Assembly: GCF_016863495.1 (NCBI RefSeq)
Contig: NZ_BOOZ01000034.1
Coordinates: 1-64,000 of the forward strand
Length of the DNA: 64,000 bases
Direction of reading: 5' to 3'
Source of the DNA: Micromonospora andamanensis
GTDB taxonomy: Bacteria; Actinomycetota; Actinomycetes; Mycobacteriales; Micromonosporaceae
In this document: in pieces, positions 49,429-56,885 of the stretch
Position numbering within the stretch: the first letter of the stretch is position 1
Layout: each line of letters begins with the position of its first letter
Made by a program: the position numbers and the translations under genes
The notes under the pieces: model-generated
Told to the model about the DNA's origin: nothing
The model's database searches: none
What the model saw: the letters and a program-made list of their open reading frames with translations, nothing else

Positions 49429-50397
49429 GTGAACCGGTTCTTCGTCGATGCCTGGGATCCGGGCTACGGGGCGTCGTTCGAGGCGGCGCCGGCCGGCCCG
49501 GCCGCGCCGAGCAGCGCGCAGGTCGAGGCGGAGCACGAACTGCCGGTGGTGGACTGGCGAGCCATCGGGCCCCGTCCGGGGGTCCGGGCACCCGACGTGG
49601 TGCTGCTCGTCGACGGGGTACGCCGGATCGACGCCAGCATCTGGACGGCCGAGGAGGACGGCGGCTCGTTTCCCGGGCTGGCCGCCTCGTACGCGGCCGG
49701 GGTGGTGCGGTGCGACCTGGATCGCGGTGCCGCGCAGCTGGCCGGCGCCACGGTGGAGCGCGGCCTGTTCACCGCCAGCCCGTCAGCGACCGACGTGGTG
49801 GCCGGCAACGTCCGCTACCCGGTGCACCGGGTCAGCGGCACCGGTGAGCTGGCCAAGCTGCCGGCGGCGGTGCAGGGCCCGCTGACCGCCCTGGAGGTGC
49901 AGGTGTCGGCTGCGGCGCGTACCGACGACGACCTGCTGGTGGTGGACGGGCCGCTGCGGAACCGGCGGCAGTTGCCCCGCACGCTCGGCTACATCAAGAC
50001 CCAGCACAGCCAGTACCTCGACGCCCGACTCACCGCCGTGGTCACCGGCCTACCGCCGGGCCACCGCTCGCCGGTGTTCCGGCTCGGTACCGCCTGGGGC
50101 GGCTGGTCGTGGTATCTGCGGCTACCGGTGGCGGCGGGCGCGCCGTGGGCGGGGATCGTCCGGCTGGAGTGCTCCGCCGACCTGGAGATCGCCGAGGCGG
50201 TGCGGTTGGCCGACCTGTCGCTCGTCACCCTGCCCCGGTTCGCCTCCAGCCCGTACAAGGATCCCCGGGCCCCGCAGAACCTGGTCCCGATCGCCGGGCT
50301 GGAGCGGCTGCTGCGTTCCCGGCTGGGTGACGCGCGACTGCTGCACCGCGCGCTCACCGTCGCCGCCCGCAACGCCGCTGCCCGGGCCGACCGCTGA
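49429..50397 (+). CDS. nurA: NurA-like nuclease
   Basis: 322 residues. The layout fits the NurA 5'-3' nuclease domain (RNase H-like): DVVLLVDGVRRIDAS (Asp62), a second acidic strand LLVVDGPLRNRR (Asp173), GYIKTQHSQYL (Lys190), GWSWYLRLP, and the C-terminal PYKDPRAPQNLVPIAGLE with LRSRLGD. NurA with HerA resects DNA ends in archaea. Position after herA-sbcD-sbcC strengthens the call. GTG start with a weak ribosome site; its stop overlaps the next ATG (TGATG). The assignment comes from motifs and context, so a structure prediction would be useful to confirm. Confidence 0.72.
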   Translation: MNRFFVDAWDPGYGASFEAAPAGPAAPSSAQVEAEHELPVVDWRAIGPRPGVRAPDVVLLVDGVRRIDASIWTAEEDGGSFPGLAASYAAGVVRCDLDRGAAQLAGATVERGLFTASPSATDVVAGNVRYPVHRVSGTGELAKLPAAVQGPLTALEVQVSAAARTDDDLLVVDGPLRNRRQLPRTLGYIKTQHSQYLDARLTAVVTGLPPGHRSPVFRLGTAWGGWSWYLRLPVAAGAPWAGIVRLECSADLEIAEAVRLADLSLVTLPRFASSPYKDPRAPQNLVPIAGLERLLRSRLGDARLLHRALTVAARNAAARADR

Positions 50398-51254
50398 TGG
50401 GCCGGCGGCGCGACACCGACCGGATCAGCGAGCCTGTCGACACGGGCCTCGCCGAGGTGGTGCCGGATCCGGACCGGTCCGGCTCGTGGACGCTGCTGCT
50501 CGACGGCGCACCGCAGTCGCATGTGGACCTGACCGACCCGACGCACCTGGAGTTCGAGTACGTCCGTCGGCTGGCCGCCGCGATCGACCTGGTGGCACCC
50601 GAGGGTGCCCCGCTGCGGGTGCTGCATCTGGGCGGCGGTGCGCTGACCCTGCCCCGGTACGTGGCCGCCACCCGCCCGGGCTCGACGCAGCGGGTGGTCG
50701 AGGTGGACGGGGCGCTCGTCGATCTGGTTCGACGCACGTTGCCGTGGCGGGCCGATCCGCGCCTGAAGGTACGCGTGGGTGACGCTCGGGCGGTCCTCGC
50801 CACCAGCCGCGAGGCCAGCTACGACGTGGTGGTCGCCGACGTGTTCGCGGGTGCCCGGACACCGGCCCGGCTCACCTCCGTCGAGTACGCCGCCGAGGCG
50901 GCCCGGGTGCTGCACCCGGCGGGCTGGTACCTGGCGAACGTCGCCGACGGGCCGCCGCTGCGCCACGCCCGGGGCCAGGTGGCCACCGTACGGACGGTGC
51001 TGCCCCGGGCCTGTCTGGTCGCCGACGCCGCCGTGCTGCGCGGCCGGCGCTACGGCAACCTGGTGCTCGTCGCCGGTCGCCAGGATCCGCCGGTGGCCGC
51101 GCTCGCTCGCCGTGCCGCAGGTGACTGGTTTCCCGGCCGGGTCCTAGCCGACGCGGAACTCGACCGCTTCACCGGTGGCGCCGCAGTGGTGCACGACGCC
51201 GACGCCATCGACTCGACGCCACCTCCGCCGGGGATTTTTTCCGTCCGGCGTTGA
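50397..51254 (+). CDS. Spermidine-synthase-like methyltransferase-fold protein
   Basis: 285 residues. SAM-fold motif LRVLHLGGGALTLPRYVAAT, acidic VVEVDGALVDLVRRTLPW, VVVADVFAGARTPARLTSVE, typical of the spermidine synthase superfamily; the N-terminal tetramerisation beta-hairpin is reduced to SWTLLLDGAPQSHVDLTDP. Many actinobacterial members lack proof of polyamine activity. It is translationally coupled to the nurA-like gene (one-base overlap), which puts it in the HerA-Mre11-Rad50 operon. Whether it takes part in DNA repair or is a passenger is open. Confidence 0.8.
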   Translation: MGRRRDTDRISEPVDTGLAEVVPDPDRSGSWTLLLDGAPQSHVDLTDPTHLEFEYVRRLAAAIDLVAPEGAPLRVLHLGGGALTLPRYVAATRPGSTQRVVEVDGALVDLVRRTLPWRADPRLKVRVGDARAVLATSREASYDVVVADVFAGARTPARLTSVEYAAEAARVLHPAGWYLANVADGPPLRHARGQVATVRTVLPRACLVADAAVLRGRRYGNLVLVAGRQDPPVAALARRAAGDWFPGRVLADAELDRFTGGAAVVHDADAIDSTPPPPGIFSVRR

Positions 51255-51469
51255 TCCGTCCGGTGCCGCCGTCCGTACCAGTCAGCAGCCATGCCCGTGG
51301 GGGGACGGCTTTCTGTCCATGGACGTCGGAGGTCTGCATGCACGCACTGGCGGTCGGTTGGCAGGGCGACCGGGTGCGGGTGGACTGGATGTCCGCCCGG
51401 TCCCAGTCGCGGCCAACCACGTCCACCCGTGGGGTCGACTCTCGCGCGGCGTCTCGCCAGAATAGCCCG

Positions 51470-52030
51470 GTGACGCCGCGACCCACCCCTGGCCGCCACC
51501 AGGCTTCCACCACCGAAGCCGCCCACTCCGACCAGTTGGTCCGCACGCTCTACGCGGAACACGCCGGGCCGCTGCTGATGTTCGTGATGCGGTTGACCGG
51601 CGGCGACCGGCAACGGGCCGAGGACATCGTCCAGGAGACGCTGCTGCGGGCCTGGCGCAACGCTCATCGGCTGGGCACGCAGGGACAGGGGTCGCTACGG
51701 CCGTGGCTGGTGACGGTGGCCCGCCGCATCGCCATCGACGAGCACCGCAGCGAGCAGGCCCGGCCGGCCGAGACGTACGACCGGGACCTGACCGCGTTCG
51801 CCGAGGCCGACAGCACCGACCGGGTGCTGCGGTCGATGACTGTGGCGGACGCGCTGCGAACGTTGAGTCAGTCGCACCGGGAGATCCTGGTGGCGACGTA
51901 CTTCCGGGGCCGGACGGTGCCGGAGGCGGCCGAGGAACTCGGTCTGCCACTGGGCACCGCGAAGTCGCGGGTCTACTACGCGCTGCGCGCGCTGCGCACA
52001 GCTCTGCAGGAGAGGGGGGTGACGGAATGA
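51470..52030 (+). CDS. ECF-type RNA polymerase sigma factor
   Basis: 186 residues. Region 2 (VRTLYAEHAGPLLMFVMRLT, GDRQRAEDIVQETLLRAWRN) and region 4 (ALRTLSQSHREILVATYFRG, VPEAAEELGLPLGTAKSRVY) of the ECF family; layout like SigL/SigK partners of ZAS anti-sigma factors. GTG 51470 is chosen because the family starts here and CAGAAT ends 6 nt upstream (leaderless); the frame extends another 73 codons upstream without family similarity. ATGA overlap with the anti-sigma gene. Confidence 0.9.
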   Translation: MTPRPTPGRHQASTTEAAHSDQLVRTLYAEHAGPLLMFVMRLTGGDRQRAEDIVQETLLRAWRNAHRLGTQGQGSLRPWLVTVARRIAIDEHRSEQARPAETYDRDLTAFAEADSTDRVLRSMTVADALRTLSQSHREILVATYFRGRTVPEAAEELGLPLGTAKSRVYYALRALRTALQERGVTE

Positions 52031-52803
52031 GCCGGGTTGACCACATGGACGTCGCCGCGTACGCGCTCGGCGTGCTTGACGAACAGGACATGGAGCGGTT
52101 CGAGGAACACCTCGCGACCTGCTGGGCCTGTGCCGGCGAGTTGGAAACGATGGTGCCGGTGGTCGGGATGCTCTCCGACATCGACGAGGAGTCGATCACG
52201 GCGCTGGAGCAGACGCACTCGGATCCGGTCCTGTTGGACCGGACGCTCGTGGCGCTGCGTACGCACCGTCGGCGGGCCCGGTTCCGGCAGGTCCTGGCGA
52301 CCGCGGCGGCCGTGGTGGTCTTCGGTGGGCTGACCGGTGTCGTGTTCAGCAATCTCAGCGACAGCAGCACGGCACCGCCGATCGCCGGGCCAACCACGGC
52401 TCCGGTGGACCCGCCGAGCAACCGCCCCGGCAACCCCAGCGGCCCGAGCGTGGGTGGCAACGAGCAGGAGGGTGCGCAGGTCGACGTCGTCGACCCGGCC
52501 ACCGGAGTCGACGCGACGTTCTGGCTGATCTCGAAGGATTTCGGCACGAAGATGGACTTCAGCCTGGGCAAGCTGCCGGGGCCGCGTACCTGCCGCCTGG
52601 TGGTGGTCCGCGAGGACGGCTCCACCGAGGTCGTCTCCACCTGGTCGGTACCGGACGGCGGTTACGGCACCAACGCCAACCCGCAGCTGCTGGCGCTGTC
52701 GGCGGCCACGTCGACGAAGCTTGACGACATCAAGCACTTCGAGGTGCAGGAAATCGACTCGCGGGGAGCCACCGACACGCTGGTGACCGTCCCCACGGCC
52801 TGA
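52027..52803 (+). CDS. Membrane anti-sigma factor (zinc-binding ZAS type)
   Basis: 258 residues. N-terminal ZAS domain with H-x3-C-x2-C (EEHLATCWACAGEL), one transmembrane helix (VLATAAAVVVFGGLTGVVFS, about residues 97-116), a Pro/Ser-rich linker and an extracytoplasmic RskA-like domain (FWLISKDFGTKMDFSLGKLP, STEVVSTWSVPDGG). It should hold the coupled sigma factor at the membrane until an envelope or redox signal releases it. Followed by a strong terminator. Confidence 0.9.
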   Translation: MSRVDHMDVAAYALGVLDEQDMERFEEHLATCWACAGELETMVPVVGMLSDIDEESITALEQTHSDPVLLDRTLVALRTHRRRARFRQVLATAAAVVVFGGLTGVVFSNLSDSSTAPPIAGPTTAPVDPPSNRPGNPSGPSVGGNEQEGAQVDVVDPATGVDATFWLISKDFGTKMDFSLGKLPGPRTCRLVVVREDGSTEVVSTWSVPDGGYGTNANPQLLALSAATSTKLDDIKHFEVQEIDSRGATDTLVTVPTA

Positions 52804-52811
52804 TCCGCATC

Positions 52812-52849
52812 GACGAAGGCCCGCCTCCACCGAGAGGCGGGCCTTCGTC
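52812..52849 (+). terminator. Terminator of the sigma/anti-sigma operon
   Basis: Perfect 16-bp stem GACGAAGGCCCGCCTC / GAGGCGGGCCTTCGTC with a 6-nt loop, starting 9 bp after the stop. Confidence 0.85.
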
Positions 52850-53023
52850 ATCCTCGGGTTTCACCGGACTGGCAACGCCACCGACCTGGGGATATGGACT
52901 CACACGGACAGAGAGCCCAGACGGTTCAACCGATTCTTGTGAGCTTGCCCACGCTTTCGGATTCAACCTTGACAGCGCCCATCCCGTATTTCCCGGTGAA
53001 CTTGTCAAGTATGAGGAGGGCAC

Positions 53024-53692
53024 GTGGCACAGATGAAGCGGACCGTCATCGCCGTGGGCGCCATGTTCGCACTTACGGCCTGCGCTCCCGCGGGTTACGG
53101 CGGGGCGGACGCGGGCGCGGCCGAGCCGGTCGCCGTCGCCGCGGCCGAGCCCACCGTGACCGCCGACCCCGAGGCCAGCGCCGAGCCGGGCGCCTCGGCG
53201 TCACCGGGCGCGGAGGCCGAGACCGACGCTCCCCTGCCCGAGGGTGTCGAACTGACCGACAGCCTGACCGGCAAGAAGTTCCCCCGCATGGGTAGCGCCG
53301 TGGTCAACCAGGACGGATACATCCTGTACCGCTTTGACCGCGACAGCAACGACCCGCCGGCGTCCAACTGCGACGGCCAGTGCGCCGAGGTGTGGCCGCC
53401 GGCCCTGACCGACGGCGCCCCGGAACTGAAGGGTGTCTCCGACGACGCCGTCGGCACCATCACCCGGGAGGACGGCACCCGCCAGATCACCCTCGACGGT
53501 TGGCCGCTCTACACCTACATCGGTGACAAGAAGCCGGGCGCCTGGAAGGGCCAGGGCGTCGGCGGCACCTGGTTCGTGGTCAACCCGGACGGCAGCAAGA
53601 ACCTGGAGTGCCTGCCCAAGGGCACCCCGAAGGCGGTAGCCCCGCCATCGAAGACCGAGTCGAACGACTCGGACTCCGACTACGACTACTGA
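53024..53692 (+). CDS. Secreted lipoprotein with COG4315-type repeats
   Basis: 222 residues. Lipoprotein signal with lipobox ALTAC (Cys20), an Ala/Glu/Pro-rich spacer, then two copies of the COG4315 unit: one with LYRFDRDSNDPPASNCDGQC and one with GWPLYTYIGDKKPGAWKGQG ending WFVVNPDG, and an acidic Ser/Asp tail. These surface proteins are common in actinobacteria and their role is unknown. GTG 53024 is 4 nt from a strong GAGGAGGG; ATG 53033 is the alternative. Nearness to the ECF sigma operon suggests it may belong to that regulon. Confidence 0.82.
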   Translation: MAQMKRTVIAVGAMFALTACAPAGYGGADAGAAEPVAVAAAEPTVTADPEASAEPGASASPGAEAETDAPLPEGVELTDSLTGKKFPRMGSAVVNQDGYILYRFDRDSNDPPASNCDGQCAEVWPPALTDGAPELKGVSDDAVGTITREDGTRQITLDGWPLYTYIGDKKPGAWKGQGVGGTWFVVNPDGSKNLECLPKGTPKAVAPPSKTESNDSDSDYDY

Positions 53693-54084
53693 TCCGTCAG
53701 CACGCTGGGTGGCCGGCCGCAGCCAGCAATGGCGCGGCCGGCCACCGGCGTCTGTAAAGGCGTGCTCCAGCCATTGCACGCGGGAGGAGGGCGGCGACTG
53801 CTGCTGCGCCCAATTGGTTGAAGATCACCGATAAGCCGAACAGTCGGCAACGCCTGGACGAACGGCAAGTATCCTCACGATCTCCAGGCTGATACATTGC
53901 CACACGTCGCGCGCCGGCGCGTCCGGCCACGGCATGCCGAGCCTGACACCGCTCCGCGACCGACGAACTAATCGGGGAGTCTCCGGCGCGACCGGAGTGA
54001 TACACGTGGGGATCTCGGCTTGTCTGCTGAACCTTTCCGGCAACACGATCAGCACGGCTCAGCCCTGCCAGAAGCGGACCGGCG
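53693..54084. other. 392-bp intergenic region before the Stealth locus
   Basis: No gene is visible. After the hairpin at 53708-53746 the sequence is less GC-rich than the surroundings and likely holds the promoter of the polysaccharide operon, which I cannot place. Confidence 0.5.
53708..53746 (+). terminator. Terminator after the lipoprotein gene
   Basis: Perfect 13-bp stem GGTGGCCGGCCGC / GCGGCCGGCCACC with a 13-nt loop, 15 bp after the stop. Confidence 0.65.
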
Positions 54085-55902
54085 ATGATCGCACTGCGTA
54101 TCTACCGGGCCCTGCCTCGGCGCTATCGTGTCCGACTCGTACAGCTTCTTCCGCCCCAGCGGCAGCTGTGGCTCGTCCGGCGGTTGACCAGACTGGCACC
54201 GCCTCGGGCCCACACCCCTGTCGGACGAGTACACCGGGTCCGCGATCGCGGTAGCTGGGTGGCCGCAGAGGTGGCTGAGCAGGCGACCCCGCTCGCCATG
54301 TGGCAACGCAACCTCGATCTGGTGACCAACGCGCTCGACGGGGCGGGCATCGACTACTTCTGCGTTCGCCACAAGAACGACCTGCAAAGTGCGGTCGCCG
54401 TCCCACTGGCACGCAAGGGCGAGGCGCTCCGGGCGCTCCAACAGCTCACCCAACAGCCGCAGGTCACAGTACGACTGACCAACGGTGCGGGAAAGCGCGC
54501 AACCCCCAAACAGCGTGCCGCGGTTGTTCAGGTGTTCAGCTCCGTGTCAGATCCTGACAGCGTCACCGTCCTCGGTAGCGAATTCGCCTGCGAGGTCGAG
54601 TTCTGGCACGTGACGACACCGGACGACCGACCAATCACTGAGATCGTCGCACCGCGTGGAAACCAGGTCGCCAGCTCCCTGCCAGCCCAGGGTCAAACCG
54701 TCGCCGTACCGACCTCGCGCCTTACCCGACTCGCGCCGGAACGCGGCGAGCCGGGCCGCTACCGGAGTCGGGCGGAGTTCGCGGGCTTGGGGTACGAGCA
54801 CATAACGTTTCCGATCGACGCCGTCTACACCTGGGTGGACGGCAACGACACCGACTGGATGCAGCGGAAGAACCTCGCGCTGCTTGAGCAACAGCCAGGC
54901 TCCGAGATCAGCGATGTTGCTGCCAACGCCTCCCGTTATGTCAGCCGGGACGAGCTCCGCTACTCCCTCCGCTCCCTTGTGGCTTTCCTGCCCTGGATCC
55001 GGATGATCTATCTTGTGACGGATGATCAGGTGCCGCCCTGGTTGGATGTCGCTCACCCCATGATCAAGGTGGTACCCCACCGGGACATATTCGGCGGCAC
55101 CGGCCGACTCCCGAGCTTCAACTCTCACGCGATCGAGTCACGATTGCACCGCATTGCTGGCCTCAGCGAGCACTTCATCTACATCAACGATGACATGTTC
55201 TTCGGCCGCCCGCTGCTGCCGACCAAGTTCTTCCACGCCAACGGACTCGCGAAGTTCTTCCCCTCGCCGGCCCAGCTCGATGTCGGACCAGCGACGATCC
55301 ATGACGCACCAGTGACCGCAGCGGGCAAGAACAACCGCCGACACATCCAGGAACGGTTCGGTCGCACGATCACGCAGAAGATGCGTCACGTGCCGTACCC
55401 GCTTCGTAAGAGCGTCTTGGAAGACATCGAGCGGGAGCTCACCGACGAGGTGCTCGCGACGGCCCAGCACCAGTTCCGGCACCCGGGTGACCTGTCCATC
55501 CCCTCGTCGTTGCAGCACTACTGGTCCTACCTGTCGGGGAAGGCGGCCCCTGGATCGATCGCCTATTCCTACGCCGACCTGGGTCATCCCTCCGCGCCGA
55601 TTCAGCTGGCAAGGCTGCTCACCCGTCGTGATCGTGACGCCTTCTGCCTGAATGACACCGACTCGGCCGAGGTCTCACTCCCCCAACAACACGCCATGCT
55701 CAGCGAGTTCCTCTCGGCGTACTTTCCGTTCCGCGCACCGTTCGAACTGCCTGCCCACCTTGAGGCGGAGCGATCTTCCCAAACCGCGACTGCACTCGCC
55801 GCTGCGAGCCTGCCGCTGGAGCACTCAACCGACCTGATCCGTCAGGGCTCCGGGAACAGCCAGGCAAGCATCTTCAGCAGCGGCCGTGAGCCTGTCCAAT
55901 GA
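54085..55902 (+). CDS. Stealth-family sugar-phosphate transferase (copy 1)
   Basis: 605 residues. All four Stealth conserved regions: CR1 FPIDAVYTWVDGNDTDWMQR (about 243), CR2 SRDELRYSLRSLVAFLPW through FNSHAIESRLHRI and HFIYINDDMFFGRP (about 290-378), CR3 RRHIQERFGRTITQKMRHVP, CR4 DRDAFCLNDTDS. The N-terminal 240 residues are the extra domain seen in actinobacterial members (MWQRNLDLVTNALDGAGIDY, CEVEFW). Stealth proteins transfer hexose-1-phosphate to make phosphodiester-linked capsule or wall polysaccharides. Coupled by ATGA to the next gene. Its base composition is lower in GC than the neighbouring chromosome. Confidence 0.9.
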   Translation: MIALRIYRALPRRYRVRLVQLLPPQRQLWLVRRLTRLAPPRAHTPVGRVHRVRDRGSWVAAEVAEQATPLAMWQRNLDLVTNALDGAGIDYFCVRHKNDLQSAVAVPLARKGEALRALQQLTQQPQVTVRLTNGAGKRATPKQRAAVVQVFSSVSDPDSVTVLGSEFACEVEFWHVTTPDDRPITEIVAPRGNQVASSLPAQGQTVAVPTSRLTRLAPERGEPGRYRSRAEFAGLGYEHITFPIDAVYTWVDGNDTDWMQRKNLALLEQQPGSEISDVAANASRYVSRDELRYSLRSLVAFLPWIRMIYLVTDDQVPPWLDVAHPMIKVVPHRDIFGGTGRLPSFNSHAIESRLHRIAGLSEHFIYINDDMFFGRPLLPTKFFHANGLAKFFPSPAQLDVGPATIHDAPVTAAGKNNRRHIQERFGRTITQKMRHVPYPLRKSVLEDIERELTDEVLATAQHQFRHPGDLSIPSSLQHYWSYLSGKAAPGSIAYSYADLGHPSAPIQLARLLTRRDRDAFCLNDTDSAEVSLPQQHAMLSEFLSAYFPFRAPFELPAHLEAERSSQTATALAAASLPLEHSTDLIRQGSGNSQASIFSSGREPVQ

Positions 55903-56885
55903 GTCCGAACGATCGTCGGAGATCCTCCCGGCCGCCGCTGCGGCTCCTGCAAGTGGTCTATGGTGCTCGCCGACGAGCGGGTGTAGTGGCGGATCGTCTC
56001 ACCCGGCGGACTACCCGTTTACTGCGCGAACCCGTTGTAGACCTTCCCAGGGCGACCTGCGACTACTTCTCGGTTCTCGACGGGCGGACACTGCATGTGC
56101 ACGCGCTACTACCGACCTCCGCAGTTGCCGTCGAGCAGGCGACCCTACTGTTCATCCAGAACTCGAAAGTGGTGGTGTGCCCGGCGTCGGCCGAGACGAT
56201 TGGTGACCGGATCTCGGTGACCGCACGGGCCGCATTCGGAACGGGTCCTGATGAGATCTCGCTCGGCAAGGGGATCTGGTCGGTGGTGGTCGCTGTGCCG
56301 GAAGCAACCGGTGAGCGTCGGTTTGCGCTGCAGACGACAGAGCCGGCAGACCACGATGGGCCCACGGTGCAGAACCCGCCCCACCCGGTCTCCGGCTGGC
56401 GATTCGAGCCAGGTTGCGGCACCCAAGGGCTGGCGCACCTTACCGTCAAAGCTGCCAAGGCTCGGGCTGAGGTGCTCCGGTTGGCTACCGGGCCGACCGA
56501 GGCACGAATCTCCGGTCGGTTGGTCGGCGTCGGCTCTCTCCAAGACCCGATGATCGTTTTTACCCCGCGCGGTGACGGTGCCGATGTGATGGTCCCGATC
56601 GCCCCGGTGAACGGGCAGTTCGAGTTCACGGTCCCGGTGGCTGAGTTGGCCGTTGGACCGCCCGGTGCCGAGGTGATCTGGGAGGCCTGGGTACGCACGT
56701 CACCAACTCGAATGGTCCGCCTCGGCCGGTTTCTGCACGACCTACGTGATCCGCGGACCGTCCTACGGGTCAGCCGGACCACTGTGACGATCGAAGATCG
56801 ACGGTTCGTGGGATACCGGCCCTACTACACCAAGGCCGGCAACCTCGCGGTGGCCTGCCTGCACTTTACGGGGGCATCCACATGA
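55899..56885 (+). CDS. Hypothetical protein of the Stealth operon
   Basis: 328 residues, not recognised. The basic start (MSPNDRRRSSRPPLRLLQVV) is followed by a beta-strand-rich body, with possible repeated Ig-like halves (RISVTARAAFGTGPDEISLG, ARISGRLVGVGSLQDPMIVF), ending in RRFVGYRPYYTKAGNLAVAC. That last motif recalls a segment found next to glycerophosphotransferase-type wall enzymes, so an accessory role in polymer transfer is a guess. No signal peptide. ATGA overlaps on both ends join it to the Stealth gene before and the GT4-Stealth gene after, so all three act together. Confidence 0.7.
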   Translation: MSPNDRRRSSRPPLRLLQVVYGARRRAGVVADRLTRRTTRLLREPVVDLPRATCDYFSVLDGRTLHVHALLPTSAVAVEQATLLFIQNSKVVVCPASAETIGDRISVTARAAFGTGPDEISLGKGIWSVVVAVPEATGERRFALQTTEPADHDGPTVQNPPHPVSGWRFEPGCGTQGLAHLTVKAAKARAEVLRLATGPTEARISGRLVGVGSLQDPMIVFTPRGDGADVMVPIAPVNGQFEFTVPVAELAVGPPGAEVIWEAWVRTSPTRMVRLGRFLHDLRDPRTVLRVSRTTVTIEDRRFVGYRPYYTKAGNLAVACLHFTGAST

